A stretch of 64,000 nt of DNA from Arthrobacter horti (GCF_030731045.1 NZ_JAVALS010000009.1:1-64000); one strand, 5' to 3'; positions 9,547-18,875 are shown, counted from the first letter of the stretch. The notes: generated from the letters alone by a model not told the origin. Made by a program: numbers and translations.

Positions 9547-10523
9547 TGCCCGGTGCATACGCCGACCAGCCGGTCGCGGATCAGAGCGAGCATCCCGGCG
9601 AGCCGATCGCCGTCACCGCCGCAGGGGGCATCCCCTGGCGGATGACGCGGGGCGAGCTGGAAGTCCTGCTGATCCACCGCCCGCGCTATGACGACTGGTC
9701 CTGGCCGAAAGGCAAGCTCGACCCCGGGGAGACCATCCCGGAGTGCGCCTCCCGGGAGATCTGGGAGGAGATCGGGCTCACCGAGCCGCTGGGCATCCCG
9801 CTGCCGCCCATTCACTACCGGGTGAAGGCCGGCCTGAAAGTGGTGCACTACTGGGCCGTGAACGCCCAGAGCACCAAGGCCAAGGCGGACGGCAAGGAGG
9901 TGGACGCAGTCCTGTGGTGCTCGCCGGAGCGGGCGCTCGGGCTGCTGAGCAACGTCTCGGACAAGGCGCCCCTGACCGCGCTCGTGGACGCCTTCGAGGC
10001 CGACGCCCTGGACACCTGGCCGCTGGTGGTGGTCCGGCACGCCAAGGCCAAGCCCCGCGCGTCGTGGACCAAGGGGGAAGGCGACCGCCCCCTGGCCGCG
10101 TCCGGGCTCCGGCAGGCGCAGGCCGTGGGCCGGCTGCTGAGCGCGTGGGCCCCCGAGCGCGTGGTGAGCAGCCCGTGGAAGCGGTGCGTCTCCACGATCG
10201 CCCCCTATGTGAAGGCCAGCCAGGCGAAGGTCAAGCTGGTGGACGCCCTGACCGAGCACAGCCATGACCGCAAGCCGCAGAAGACCGCGGCGGCCATCGA
10301 GGCCGTGTTCGACAAGGGGGTGTCCTCCGCCGTGTGCGTGCACCGGCCGACACTCCCGACCATCCTGAAGCAACTCTCCATCCACATGAACGGTGAGCTG
10401 ATCGACCTGCTCCCCGAGCAGGACCCCTACCTGGCCCCGGGCGAGGCCATCGTGCTTCACGTGGCCCGCGATTCCCGCGCCACCGTGGTGGCCGTGGAGC
10501 AGTACCGGCCCTACGACGACTGA
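9546..10523 (+). CDS. mutT1: MutT1-type Nudix hydrolase fused to histidine phosphatase
   Basis: The 325-aa protein has two domains. The N-terminal Nudix domain (about residues 15-160) carries the box GX5EX7REXXEEXG, read here as GKLDPGETIPECASREIWEE. The C-terminal histidine-phosphatase domain (about 165-320) starts with VVRHAKAKPR, where RH is the catalytic pair. This is the architecture of mycobacterial MutT1, which hydrolyses 8-oxo-(d)GTP and diadenosine polyphosphates and so cleans the nucleotide pool. It is coupled to ppk1 by a TGATG junction. A link to polyphosphate and nucleotide metabolism follows from both the fold and the context. Confidence 0.9.
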   Translation: MPGAYADQPVADQSEHPGEPIAVTAAGGIPWRMTRGELEVLLIHRPRYDDWSWPKGKLDPGETIPECASREIWEEIGLTEPLGIPLPPIHYRVKAGLKVVHYWAVNAQSTKAKADGKEVDAVLWCSPERALGLLSNVSDKAPLTALVDAFEADALDTWPLVVVRHAKAKPRASWTKGEGDRPLAASGLRQAQAVGRLLSAWAPERVVSSPWKRCVSTIAPYVKASQAKVKLVDALTEHSHDRKPQKTAAAIEAVFDKGVSSAVCVHRPTLPTILKQLSIHMNGELIDLLPEQDPYLAPGEAIVLHVARDSRATVVAVEQYRPYDD

Positions 10524-10537
10524 ACAGGACAGACCTG

Positions 10538-11164
10538 ATGACTGAGAACCCCACCACCGAGCAGGCACCGGAGCCCGTCGGCTTCGGACTCGCCGAGCTC
10601 ACCTTCCTGCTGAGCAGCTTCGACGGGCCGGGCCATGCCCGCTCTGTTGAGGCGCTGGAGGCCGAGGGCTGGGTGAGCGACGAGACGCTGGCACAGGTGG
10701 GGCTGTCCGGCCTGGCGGCCCGCGGCTTCGTGGAACCCGGCGAGCAGGGCCTGGGCATCGGCGGCCCGGCGTCCACCGTGGCCCACGCCCTCGGCGAGGG
10801 GAAGCTGTGGATCAGCCTGCGGATCGACGGCGACGGTGAGCCGTCCCGCGTGGTGCTGGTGGAGGCGGACGGGCTGCGCCTGCTCCTGCAGCCGGGCATC
10901 CTGAACACCTGGTTCGCCACCCCGGTCCCGGAGGAGCTGACCACCTCCCAGATCGCCGTCTCCGTGCTGCACCAGCACGAGGAGGAGCGCCCGGGCAACG
11001 TCGCCACCGCCACGGTGTCCACCCGCGAGCGCAGCAGCTCCTACCGTCTGGAGCGCGACGGCGAGGGCTGGAAGATCACGCCGGTCACCGGCGATGTGGT
11101 GGACGCCGTCTCCGGGCTGGGCCCGGGCGAGGTCGCGGCATTGTTCGACGCCGCGGGACTTTAG
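10538..11164 (+). CDS. Conserved-looking hypothetical protein
   Basis: The 208-aa acidic, soluble protein has no signal peptide, membrane span or recognised motif. It alternates strands and helices (for example GKLWISLRIDGDGE and RVVLVEADGLRLLLQPG). It begins 14 bases after mutT1 and is most likely the last gene of the glnR/mshD or ppk1/mutT1 transcript. Codon use is the same as its neighbours, so it looks like a resident gene. I do not recognise the family. Confidence 0.7.
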   Translation: MTENPTTEQAPEPVGFGLAELTFLLSSFDGPGHARSVEALEAEGWVSDETLAQVGLSGLAARGFVEPGEQGLGIGGPASTVAHALGEGKLWISLRIDGDGEPSRVVLVEADGLRLLLQPGILNTWFATPVPEELTTSQIAVSVLHQHEEERPGNVATATVSTRERSSSYRLERDGEGWKITPVTGDVVDAVSGLGPGEVAALFDAAGL

Positions 11165-11258
11165 CCCTCGTTTCCGCAACGCGGAGGAGAACGGCCAGAG
11201 GCTCCGGCCGAGCCTGCGAGGCTGGAGGGGGCCGTGAGCGCTCTTGACGCCCCGGGTT

Positions 11259-11280
11259 TTGTGTCAAACACTTGATACAA
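11259..11280. promoter_or_regulatory. Probable operator for the GntR/YtrA-type regulator
   Basis: TTGTGTCAA-ACAC-TTGATACAA is a 9+9 inverted repeat with one mismatch. It ends 17 bases before the start of the membrane protein gene that heads the GntR-thyA-folA operon. A TTGACG hexamer at 11244 may be the -35. A repressor bound here would block RNA polymerase or initiation. Assignment to the GntR protein encoded next is by position. Confidence 0.55.
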
Positions 11281-11297
11281 AGATTTGGGGGCCTTGA

Positions 11298-12899
11298 ATG
11301 TACATTCCACAGGAGCTCGCGCCCTTCGCCCCCTTGGGCATGGGCCTGGCCGTCATCGCGGTGCTCTTCCTGCTGTTCCGGTATGCCTCCTTCGGGGACG
11401 CGCGAGGCACGACGGCGGCCACCGCCTTCCGTCATGCGCGCACCGTGGGCGTGGTGGGCTGGTTCGCCAGCTCGCTGCAGCCGGCCATGACGTTCTGGCA
11501 GGTGCCGGTCCGGGGCCAGGGCCCGCCGGTCTCGCCGTGGACGCTGTTCGTGCCAGTCATCCTGGTTCTCGCCGTACACCTCGTGGGCCAGCTCAGCTAC
11601 CCGGGCAACCGGCGGCGGGTCCGTGTGGCCGAACTCCACGTCCGCCGGATGAAGGACTTCCTGCCCCGGAAGCTCGCCGCCGTCACCGCGGTGATCTTCG
11701 TGGCTGCCGCCGTGACCATCGTGTCCGTGGCCGGGGTTCTCGCACGGCCCGCCACTCCGGCCGTGACAACGGAGGCCTACACCCTGCCGGCCGTGCCCGG
11801 CAGCCTGGCCGGCACGACCGTGGCGGCCTGGCTCGGCGCCGCATGGCTCGCTCTCCTGCTCGGGACATGGGGCGTGCTTCTCCTCATCACCCGGCGTCAC
11901 CCGGTGACCGGCCCGTCCGGGGAGGAGAACTCCGCGCTCCGCACGGTGTCGATGAACCGGCTCCTGCGAACCGTGGCCACCATCGCCGCGGGTCTGGGGG
12001 CGACCGCGTGGACCATGGCGGACGTCCCTCCCCCGGGAACCACCTCCTATACCAACGTCGGCGTGATCCTGAACCTCCTGATCCTGCTCCTGATGTGGTG
12101 GTGGCCCGTCGGCAAGGCGCCGTCACACGGGGTTCCGTCCCCGGACCCGGCCCTGCGCCGGCGCCGGCTGGCTTTGGCCCCCTTGTTTCCCTTGGGGCTG
12201 GTGATGGCCGCGCTGGCACTGCTGGCGGTCCTGAACGATCTGGGGAGCATGGCTGTGGCCATCGTGTGCGCCGGCGGATTCGCAGGCCTCCTGTGGAACG
12301 CGTACTGCGCCACACGCACCCCCACCACCACGCCGTCCACCGGCACGCCCGGGGCCCTGGCACTCGGATGGAGGACCATCACCGTCGTCGCCGGCTGTGG
12401 CGCACTCACCGCAGCGGCGCTCGGCGCCTCGTGGCTGGCCGCACTGACGCCGCCTTCCGGCACCTACATGCCGGAACCGCAGGTTCCGGATGGACGCGCC
12501 CTGGGCGTCCTCACCATCGCGACAACGGGCGCGGTCATCGTCGCGGCCACGGCCGTCCTGACCGCGGCATTCCTCGTCCGGCGGATCATGGCGGGTCCCG
12601 GCTCACGTGGTGTGGAGGGCGGTCCGGCCGGCCTCGCCCGCACGCATGTCCTGCGGCTGAGCTGCTGGGGCGGTGCCGTGCTCCTGACCGTCTCGGCCAT
12701 GGCGCTGCTCGAAGCGGTCCGGCCGTTCCGGATGTATCAGACGGATCCGGAGGGAAGCATGACCTACATCATGGTCGACGCGAGCGGTATCACCTCGACG
12801 CTCCTGATGGTGGCCGCCATCCTGCTATGGGCGTTCAGTGCAGCCGCGTCCATGTCCTCCGCACCCGCTCCTCGAGTCTACGAAAGGCATCCGGCATGA
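11298..12899 (+). CDS. Polytopic membrane protein, first gene of a GntR-coupled operon
   Basis: The 533-aa protein has about 10-12 hydrophobic helices spread over its whole length. Basic cytoplasmic loops appear, for example GNRRRVRVAELHVRRMKDF near residue 105. No ATPase, transporter or enzyme motif was recognised. Its last four bases overlap the start of the GntR gene (ATGA), so the two proteins are translationally coupled. YtrA-type GntR regulators usually control adjacent membrane or ABC-transport genes, which suggests an envelope or export role. The start ATG 11298 has GGGGG upstream and lies just after a palindrome. Confidence 0.75.
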   Translation: MYIPQELAPFAPLGMGLAVIAVLFLLFRYASFGDARGTTAATAFRHARTVGVVGWFASSLQPAMTFWQVPVRGQGPPVSPWTLFVPVILVLAVHLVGQLSYPGNRRRVRVAELHVRRMKDFLPRKLAAVTAVIFVAAAVTIVSVAGVLARPATPAVTTEAYTLPAVPGSLAGTTVAAWLGAAWLALLLGTWGVLLLITRRHPVTGPSGEENSALRTVSMNRLLRTVATIAAGLGATAWTMADVPPPGTTSYTNVGVILNLLILLLMWWWPVGKAPSHGVPSPDPALRRRRLALAPLFPLGLVMAALALLAVLNDLGSMAVAIVCAGGFAGLLWNAYCATRTPTTTPSTGTPGALALGWRTITVVAGCGALTAAALGASWLAALTPPSGTYMPEPQVPDGRALGVLTIATTGAVIVAATAVLTAAFLVRRIMAGPGSRGVEGGPAGLARTHVLRLSCWGGAVLLTVSAMALLEAVRPFRMYQTDPEGSMTYIMVDASGITSTLLMVAAILLWAFSAAASMSSAPAPRVYERHPA

Positions 12900-13273
12900 G
12901 CGCCACCCTCGAAGTCGACCTCGACTCCCCCGTTCCCCCGTTCGAGCAGGTGCGCTCCCAGCTGGAGGCCATGATCCTGAACGGGACCCTGGCGGACGGC
13001 GCCCGGCTGCCCACGGTCCGCGCCCTGGCCGGCGATCTGGGCCTGGCTGTCGGGACGGTCGCGCGAGCCTACCGCGAGCTGGAAGGCGCCGGGCTGATCC
13101 GCACCGCGCGCCGGGGCGGCAGCGTCATCACGACGCCGGCGGCCTGCGACGCGAGCGATGGCCTCCCGCCCGAGGTGAGCGCCGCCGTCGGGCATCTGGT
13201 GGAAGTGGCGCGCGTGCACGGCGTCACTGCCGAGACACTCTTGTCAGAGCTCCACATTAGACTTGACCCATGA
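12896..13273 (+). CDS. GntR family regulator, YtrA subfamily
   Basis: The 125-aa protein is a short GntR regulator with the winged helix in residues about 10-80 ([41 protein letters not shown] read in segments) and only a small two-helix C-terminal tail. That is the YtrA layout, without a large ligand-binding domain. It overlaps the membrane protein upstream and thyA downstream, both through ATGA junctions. A regulator is therefore co-translated with thymidylate synthase. The palindrome at 11259-11280 is the likely target, giving autoregulation. Confidence 0.85.
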   Translation: MSATLEVDLDSPVPPFEQVRSQLEAMILNGTLADGARLPTVRALAGDLGLAVGTVARAYRELEGAGLIRTARRGGSVITTPAACDASDGLPPEVSAAVGHLVEVARVHGVTAETLLSELHIRLDP

Positions 13274-14073
13274 GCATCCCCACCCCTTATGAGGACCTGC
13301 TGCGCGACGTCATGGAGCACGGAACGCACAAATCGGACCGGACGGGCACGGGGACACGCAGCGTCTTCGGACGCCAGATCCGCTTCGATCTGTCCCAGGG
13401 GTTCCCGCTCATCACCACCAAGCGCGTGCACTTCAAGTCGGTGGCGCTGGAACTGCTCTGGTTCCTGCGCGGGGATTCGAATGTGCGCTGGCTGCAGGAG
13501 CGCGGCGTCTCCATCTGGGACGAATGGGCGGACGACGCCGGCGAGCTGGGTCCCGTCTACGGCGTCCAGTGGCGCTCGTGGCCGACCCCCGGTGGTGAGC
13601 ACGTGGACCAGATCGCCGAGCTCATGGAGAACCTGAAGAAGAACCCGGATTCCCGCCGCCACATCGTCTCCGCGTGGAACGTCGGCGAGATCTCCGACAT
13701 GGCGCTGCCGCCGTGCCACGCCTTCTTCCAGTTCTACGTGGCGGACGGCAAGCTGTCCTGCCAGCTGTACCAGCGCTCCGCGGACATGTTCCTCGGGGTG
13801 CCGTTCAACATCGCCTCCTACGCCCTGCTGGTGCACATGATCGCGCAGCAGGCGGGCCTCGAGGTGGGTGACTTCGTCTGGACCGGCGGCGACTGCCACG
13901 TCTACGACAACCACGTGGAACAGGTGGAACGGCAGCTGGGCCGCGAGCCGTTCCCGTACCCCACTCTGAAGATCACGCGGAAGCCGGAGAGCATCTTCGA
14001 CTACGACTTCAACGACTTCGAACTCGTGGACTACCAGCACCACCCCGGCATCAAGGCGCCGGTGGCCGTATGA
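13270..14073 (+). CDS. thyA: Thymidylate synthase
   Basis: The 267-aa enzyme methylates dUMP to dTMP using methylene-tetrahydrofolate and releases dihydrofolate. Visible are the N-terminal arginine loop DRTGTGTRS, the catalytic Cys149 in [10 protein letters not shown], the dUMP-binding [17 protein letters not shown] and the C-terminal folate-closing segment ending in KAPVAV. Length matches bacterial ThyA. It is sandwiched by ATGA overlaps with the GntR gene before and folA after. The folA overlap is functionally sensible because DHFR recycles the dihydrofolate. Confidence 0.97.
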   Translation: MSIPTPYEDLLRDVMEHGTHKSDRTGTGTRSVFGRQIRFDLSQGFPLITTKRVHFKSVALELLWFLRGDSNVRWLQERGVSIWDEWADDAGELGPVYGVQWRSWPTPGGEHVDQIAELMENLKKNPDSRRHIVSAWNVGEISDMALPPCHAFFQFYVADGKLSCQLYQRSADMFLGVPFNIASYALLVHMIAQQAGLEVGDFVWTGGDCHVYDNHVEQVERQLGREPFPYPTLKITRKPESIFDYDFNDFELVDYQHHPGIKAPVAV

Positions 14074-14630
14074 CCGGCGCAAAACCGGCGGACTTCGCCG
14101 AGCGGATCCGCCCCCGCCTGCAGGGCACCGGCCTGATCTGGGCCGAGACCGGGAACGGCGTGATCGGCTCCGGCGGCACCATGCCGTGGCACGTGCCGGA
14201 GGACCTGAAGCACTTCAGTGCACTCACCACGGGGCACCCCGTGATCATGGGCCGCAAGACCTGGGAGTCCTTCCCCGCGAAGTACCGTCCCCTGCCCGGC
14301 CGCACCAACATCGTGGTGACCCGGCAGCACGACTGGGCGGGCACGCCCGAGGCCGGGGGCGCCGTCGTCGTCCCCTCCCTGGAGGCAGGCTTTGCGGAGG
14401 CCGGTGACGGCCTGCGCTGGGTGATCGGCGGCGGGGAGATCTTCCGGCTGAGCATCCAGGACGCGGACTTCGCCGTGGTCACCGTGATCGACTCCGACGT
14501 CGACGGCGACACGCACGCGCCCGGGATCCCCGGGTCCTGGACACAGACCGCCGAGCTGCCGGAGGCCGGCGGCTGGTTCACCTCCGCCGGCGGCGCCCGT
14601 TTCCGTTTCACCCTCTGGGAACGCGCCTGA
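14070..14630 (+). CDS. folA: Dihydrofolate reductase
   Basis: The 186-aa enzyme reduces dihydrofolate to tetrahydrofolate with NADPH. Motifs: [12 protein letters not shown] at the first strand, [13 protein letters not shown] (substrate loop with the conserved acidic residue), [12 protein letters not shown] (NADPH binding) and [10 protein letters not shown]. It overlaps thyA by four bases (ATGA), giving a dTMP-synthesis unit. The first 20 residues are an extension compared with E. coli DHFR, as in many actinobacteria. Confidence 0.96.
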   Translation: MTGAKPADFAERIRPRLQGTGLIWAETGNGVIGSGGTMPWHVPEDLKHFSALTTGHPVIMGRKTWESFPAKYRPLPGRTNIVVTRQHDWAGTPEAGGAVVVPSLEAGFAEAGDGLRWVIGGGEIFRLSIQDADFAVVTVIDSDVDGDTHAPGIPGSWTQTAELPEAGGWFTSAGGARFRFTLWERA

Positions 14631-14659
14631 GGCGCGCTCCGTCAATCGACAAGGCATTG

Positions 14660-14887
14660 ATGAAGAACCTCCTGTCCCGCTCCGACGTCCTCTTCGTCCT
14701 GGGCTACATGCTGTTCCCCCTGCTGGGCCTGGTGACGGCCGTGCTGGGGCTGTTCATGATCCTGGGCGGCAACCGGATCCCCGGCGTGATCGTGCTGGTG
14801 GTGGTGACCCAGGTGTTCGTGTTCGGTTCCTGGTGGGCCCTGAAGAAGCGCAAAGCCGCGCTGGAGGCCGAGCAGTCCGCCAAGTGA
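14660..14887 (+). CDS. Small two-helix membrane protein
   Basis: The 75-aa protein has two hydrophobic spans (about residues 10-33 and 39-60), a positive KKRKAALEAEQ tail and no recognised motif. The ATG at 14660 has AAGG upstream; a TTG at 14657 is an alternative start. It follows folA by 29 bases and precedes a strong terminator, so it is the last gene of the thyA operon. Function unknown. Confidence 0.7.
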   Translation: MKNLLSRSDVLFVLGYMLFPLLGLVTAVLGLFMILGGNRIPGVIVLVVVTQVFVFGSWWALKKRKAALEAEQSAK

Positions 14888-14892
14888 CGAAC

Positions 14893-14921
14893 GGGGCGCG
14901 CCGGAATCACCGGCGCGCCCC
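14893..14921 (+). terminator. Hairpin terminator after the thyA operon
   Basis: A perfect 12-bp stem, GGGGCGCGCCGG / CCGGCGCGCCCC, with loop AATCA lies 5 bases after the small membrane protein stop. No U-run follows, as is common in high-GC actinobacteria. Confidence 0.75.
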
Positions 14922-14991
14922 GCGCCGTCGTTCATCCCCCATGTGACGTAACCGGCGGACACCTGCCGGTCTCACACCGTAAAATCAGGTC

Positions 14992-16122
14992 ATGACTTCA
15001 GCAGCCGTGCCCTCCGTTGGCTTTGTCGGGTGGCGTGGCATGGTCGGTTCCGTCCTCATGCACCGCATGCAGGAAGAGAACGACTTTGCCAGCATCAACC
15101 CCGTGTTCTTCTCCACCTCCAATGCCGGAGGTGCCGCGCCGTCGTTCGCCGACGGCGCCGGCAAGCTGGAGAACGCGTACGACGTCGAGACGCTGGCGAA
15201 GCTGCCCATCATCGTCACCGCGCAGGGCGGCGACTACACCAAGCAGGTCCACGGCGAGCTTCGCTCGCGCGGCTGGGACGGTCTCTGGATCGACGCCGCC
15301 TCCACGCTGCGCATGGAGGACGATTCGATCATCGTCCTGGACCCGATCAACCGTGACGTGATCGACCGTGGTCTGGCCTCCGGTGTGAAGGACTACATCG
15401 GCGGCAACTGCACCGTGTCCTGCATGCTCATGGGCCTGGGCGGCCTGTTCAAGAACGGCCTGGTCGAGTGGGGCACCTCCATGACCTACCAGGCGGCCTC
15501 CGGCGGCGGCGCCCGCCACATGCGCGAGCTGCTCAACCAGTTCGGCACCCTGAACGCCGAGGTGAGCAGTGAGCTCGCCGATCCGGCCTCCGCCATCCTG
15601 GAGATCGACCGCAAGGTGCTGGCCCACCAGCGCGACGGCGTCGACGCCGCCCAGTTCGGTGTGCCGCTGGCCGGCTCCCTGATCCCCTGGATCGACTCGG
15701 ATCTGGGCAACGGCCAGAGCCGCGAAGAGTGGAAGGCCGGGGTGGAGACCAACAAGATCCTGGGCACCACCGAGGCCGACCGCATCATCATGGACGGCCT
15801 GTGCGTGCGTATCGGCGCCATGCGCTCCCACTCCCAGGCGCTCACCCTGAAGCTCCGCGAGGACCTCTCTGTCGAGGAAATCGAAAAGATCATCGACGCC
15901 GACAACGAGTGGGCCACCGTGGTGCCCAACGTGAAGGAAGCGTCCATGAGCGAGCTGACCCCCGTGGCGGCCTCCGGCACGCTGAACATCCCGGTGGGCC
16001 GCATCCGCAAGATGGAGATGGGCCCGGAGTACATCAGCGCCTTCACCGTGGGTGATCAGCTCCTCTGGGGCGCGGCCGAGCCGCTGCGCCGGATGGTGAA
16101 CATCGCCACCGGACGGCTCTGA
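14992..16122 (+). CDS. asd: Aspartate-semialdehyde dehydrogenase
   Basis: The 376-aa enzyme reduces aspartyl phosphate to aspartate semialdehyde, the branch point to lysine/diaminopimelate, threonine and methionine. It has the NADP-binding start [14 protein letters not shown], the catalytic Cys140 in [10 protein letters not shown] and the substrate segment [10 protein letters not shown]. The 376-residue length and GWRGMVGSV pattern belong to the longer Asd branch typified by proteobacterial enzymes, not the shorter one of many Gram-positives. It is monocistronic: a hairpin precedes the gene and another follows it. No lysC is adjacent, unlike in corynebacteria. Confidence 0.93.
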   Translation: MTSAAVPSVGFVGWRGMVGSVLMHRMQEENDFASINPVFFSTSNAGGAAPSFADGAGKLENAYDVETLAKLPIIVTAQGGDYTKQVHGELRSRGWDGLWIDAASTLRMEDDSIIVLDPINRDVIDRGLASGVKDYIGGNCTVSCMLMGLGGLFKNGLVEWGTSMTYQAASGGGARHMRELLNQFGTLNAEVSSELADPASAILEIDRKVLAHQRDGVDAAQFGVPLAGSLIPWIDSDLGNGQSREEWKAGVETNKILGTTEADRIIMDGLCVRIGAMRSHSQALTLKLREDLSVEEIEKIIDADNEWATVVPNVKEASMSELTPVAASGTLNIPVGRIRKMEMGPEYISAFTVGDQLLWGAAEPLRRMVNIATGRL

Positions 16123-16139
16123 GCCTCCACCGTTCCACA

Positions 16140-16176
16140 CGCAAGGCGTGGGCCCCACCGGGGTTCGCGCCTTGCG
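16140..16176 (+). terminator. Hairpin terminator after asd
   Basis: CGCAAGGCG and CGCCTTGCG form a 9-bp stem with an inner CCC/GGG pairing, beginning 17 bases after the asd stop. Confidence 0.6.
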
Positions 16177-16257
16177 CGCGTTCCGGGGCACGCGACGGTA
16201 TCCCCCTGAGAGGATCCGCGTGTTCCCCGCCCACGTCCGGCATGCCACCATTGAGTC

Positions 16258-17403
16258 ATGCGCCTTCCCACTGCTGAACTGCCCCACCCGGACATCGACC
16301 CCGACGGACTGCTGGAATACTCCGTGGTCTTCACCGATCGCTCGCTGAACCACATGTCGGCCCGGTTCGTCTCCGTGATGCAGCAGACCCTGGAGATCCT
16401 CCGCGGCGCCTACAACGCGGACAGCGTCGCGGTGGTCAACGGCGGCGGCACCTACGCGATGGAAGCGGTCGCCCGGCACTTCGCCGCCGGCGGCCATGCA
16501 CTGGTGGTGCGCAACGGGCTCTTCTCGTACCGCTGGTCCCAGATCCTGGAAGCCGGCGCCATCGCCGAGAGCGTCACCGTGCTGACCGCCCGCCCGGAGA
16601 GCGACGCCCACCAGGCCGCCTGGAGCCCGGCTCCGATCGACGAAGTGGTGGATGCGATCCGCACCCAGCGCCCCGCCGTCGTCTTCGCGCCGCACGTCGA
16701 GACTGCTGCAGGGATGATCCTGCCGGACGAGTATGTTCGCGCCCTCGCGGACGCGGTGCACGACGTCGACGGCGTCCTGGTGCTGGACTGCATCGCCTCC
16801 GGCGCGATGGTGGTGGACATGAAGGCGCTGGGCGTGGATGTCCTGCTCAGCGCGCCGCAGAAGGGCTGGAGCGGCTCCCCCGGTGTCGGCTACGTCATGC
16901 TGAACGCGGCCGCCCAGGCGATCGTGGAGTCCCGCCCGTCCACCAGCTTCGCCGCGGATCTGCGGACCTGGCTGAGCATCTCCGAGGCCTACCGCAACGG
17001 CGGTGCCGCGTATCACGCCACCATGCCCACCGATACGATCGTGCGGAACCTGGCCCAGATGGTTCAGACGCAGGAGCGCGGCTTCGAGGCTTTGCGTGCG
17101 GCGCAGACCGAACTCGGCCGCCGGGTCCGCGAGCTGCTGGCCGAGCGCGGCCTGCCGTCCGTGGCCGCTCCCGCCTTCGCCGCACCGAGCGTCGTGGTGG
17201 TGCACACGGACAACCCGGCGCTGCGCGGTGGGGCCCTCTTCAAGGAGGAAGGCGTGCAGATCGCCGCCGGTGTGCCGCTGCACTGCGGTGAGCCCGAGAC
17301 GTTCTCCACGTTCCGCATGGGCCTGTTCGGGCTGGACAAGCTGGGCGATGTGGACGGCACCGTGGAGCGTCTGCGCGCCGCCCTGGACCGCATGGGTCTC
17401 TGA
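16258..17403 (+). CDS. Class V aminotransferase (alanine-glyoxylate/serine type)
   Basis: The 381-aa PLP enzyme is of the small-molecule class V group. The PLP lysine is Lys202 in SAPQKGWSGSPG. Phosphate and ring contacts include VNGGGTYAMEAV near residue 60 and VLVLDCIASGAM around 175. The overall length and order fit alanine-glyoxylate or serine-pyruvate aminotransferases. The natural amino donor cannot be read from sequence. It stands alone between two terminators, with a perfect 21-bp hairpin just after the stop. A cysteine desulfurase is less likely because the catalytic Cys loop is not evident. Confidence 0.8.
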   Translation: MRLPTAELPHPDIDPDGLLEYSVVFTDRSLNHMSARFVSVMQQTLEILRGAYNADSVAVVNGGGTYAMEAVARHFAAGGHALVVRNGLFSYRWSQILEAGAIAESVTVLTARPESDAHQAAWSPAPIDEVVDAIRTQRPAVVFAPHVETAAGMILPDEYVRALADAVHDVDGVLVLDCIASGAMVVDMKALGVDVLLSAPQKGWSGSPGVGYVMLNAAAQAIVESRPSTSFAADLRTWLSISEAYRNGGAAYHATMPTDTIVRNLAQMVQTQERGFEALRAAQTELGRRVRELLAERGLPSVAAPAFAAPSVVVVHTDNPALRGGALFKEEGVQIAAGVPLHCGEPETFSTFRMGLFGLDKLGDVDGTVERLRAALDRMGL

Positions 17404-17413
17404 ACCCGTCACG

Positions 17414-17459
17414 GCACACGGCCCGGGTCCTGGACTGTTCCAGGACCCGGGCCGTGTGC
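17414..17459. terminator. Bidirectional terminator between convergent genes
   Basis: A perfect 21-bp stem running from GCACACGGCC to its complement ending CCGTGTGC, with loop CTGT, lies between the convergent aminotransferase (+) and peptidase (-) genes, 10-12 bases from each stop codon. Confidence 0.85.
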
Positions 17460-17471
17460 GCGCATCGGCGC

Positions 17472-18761
17472 TCAGTACCCCGGTGCCGCCCCGATCGCGA
17501 AGTACTGCTCCAGGGTGGGAACCCCCCAGTTGTGCATCTGGGCCGCGGCGTCAGCCCCGACGTAGCGCAGGTGCCAGGGTTCGTAGGTGTAACCGGTGAC
17601 CGGCTGGTACCCATCCGGGTACCGCACGATGAACCCGTACTTCCAGGCATTGGCCGCGGCGAACGCACCGGCCGGGGTGTATCGGAAGCACGCCAGAAGG
17701 CCACAGTTCCCGTCCGGGTTGCCGATGTCCATGGCAAGGCCCGTCTGATGCTCGCTGAATCCCGGGCGTGCCGAGATGGTGTCCGCCGTGGCCTGACCGT
17801 ACTGGGCCACATAGGACCAATACAGCTGGTACTGCGTGTCGTAGGAGCGGTACCCGCTCACGGTGGTGATGGCGACGCCGGATGCCGCGGCGTCGTTGAT
17901 CATCCTCTGCAGGGCGCCGGCCGCGTCGGAGCGCATCTGCTGATTCCCGACCGTCACCAGCGGGGACGGCACATAGGACACCGGGTTCAGCGGAAGTCTC
18001 TTGTTCACCGCGATGAGAGGATTCCAGGACCACAGGGTGTAGGACATCGGTGCGTTCGGATTCCACGTGATGCGGCCGCCCCAGAAATCCTGCCAGCAGC
18101 TGCCCGAGCAGGTTTCGGCCGATGTCGGGTACCCGAACGGCCCGTTCTCCCAGCCGTACCGGCCCCAGTAGCCGAGAATGGCTCCCCAAACCGGGTTGGT
18201 TCCGAGCGACGGGGACCAGTAGATCTTCCCGCCTTGGAAGTCCTGGTAGCAGCCGCCGCCCCGCAGTCCGCAGTGTTCACCGCTCACCGCGTATCCGAGC
18301 TTGGAGTTCTCCCAGCCGAGTGTGGCGTACCGCTGAAGGATCGCGCCCCAGACGGGCTGGGCGCCCGATGTGGGCGACCAGTAGATCTTCCCGCCCTGGA
18401 AGTCCTGATAGCACCCTGAGCGCAGCAGACCGCAGTGCTCTTCCGCGAGCGGATACCCGAGCTGACCGGCCTCCCAACCGAGCTGCCCCCAACGCGCGCC
18501 TATCCCGCCCCAGGTGGCATGCGCGCCGGACGCGGCCGACCAGTGGATGTCCCCGCCTTGAAAGTTCTGGTAGCACCCTCCTCGCACCAGGCCGCACCGG
18601 ACCGCGTTGAGCGGCTGCCCGAGGCGTCCGGACGGCCCGCCCAGCCGTTGATAGGCGGCGGCGATCGCACCGCCGTCGTCCGCTGCCTGAGCAGGTGGTC
18701 CGATCATCCCCAGGCAGAGGAGGAGAGCGAGAAACGCGGCGAAACGGCGAGGTGCTGACAT
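17472..18761 (-). CDS. Secreted LGFP-repeat D-alanyl-D-alanine carboxypeptidase (VanY family)
   Basis: The 429-aa protein starts at ATG 18761, behind GGGGGATGTCAC. A signal peptide (SAPRRFAAFLALLLC, cleavage near AQA) is followed by four LGFP-type repeats of about 52 residues. The repeats have the pattern LGxPLxxxxCG..GGCYQxFQGG.IyWS, and the first three show paired cysteines. A C-terminal peptidase M15B/VanY domain then carries SGYRSYDTQ, the zinc motif SEHQTGLAMDIG and EPWHLRYVG. LGFP repeats bind the cell wall. The VanY domain trims D-Ala from peptidoglycan stems. The fourth repeat has lost part of the pattern. It is a single gene ending at the shared terminator. Confidence 0.9.
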   Translation of the reverse strand: MSAPRRFAAFLALLLCLGMIGPPAQAADDGGAIAAAYQRLGGPSGRLGQPLNAVRCGLVRGGCYQNFQGGDIHWSAASGAHATWGGIGARWGQLGWEAGQLGYPLAEEHCGLLRSGCYQDFQGGKIYWSPTSGAQPVWGAILQRYATLGWENSKLGYAVSGEHCGLRGGGCYQDFQGGKIYWSPSLGTNPVWGAILGYWGRYGWENGPFGYPTSAETCSGSCWQDFWGGRITWNPNAPMSYTLWSWNPLIAVNKRLPLNPVSYVPSPLVTVGNQQMRSDAAGALQRMINDAAASGVAITTVSGYRSYDTQYQLYWSYVAQYGQATADTISARPGFSEHQTGLAMDIGNPDGNCGLLACFRYTPAGAFAAANAWKYGFIVRYPDGYQPVTGYTYEPWHLRYVGADAAAQMHNWGVPTLEQYFAIGAAPGY

Positions 18762-18875
18762 GTGACATCCCCCAAGGCTGGTCCGGTGCGGAGTGCCCGT
18801 ACCTTTCGGCAGGCTATGCCCGGGGTGTCCACCGGTCAAGGGATCGGGGCGCCCGGGGCGCCGGACCGATCAGGA

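Noticed and set aside
14998-17412. Long minus-strand frame opposite asd and the aminotransferase
   Set aside because: It crosses two genes and two terminators and has no recognisable domain.
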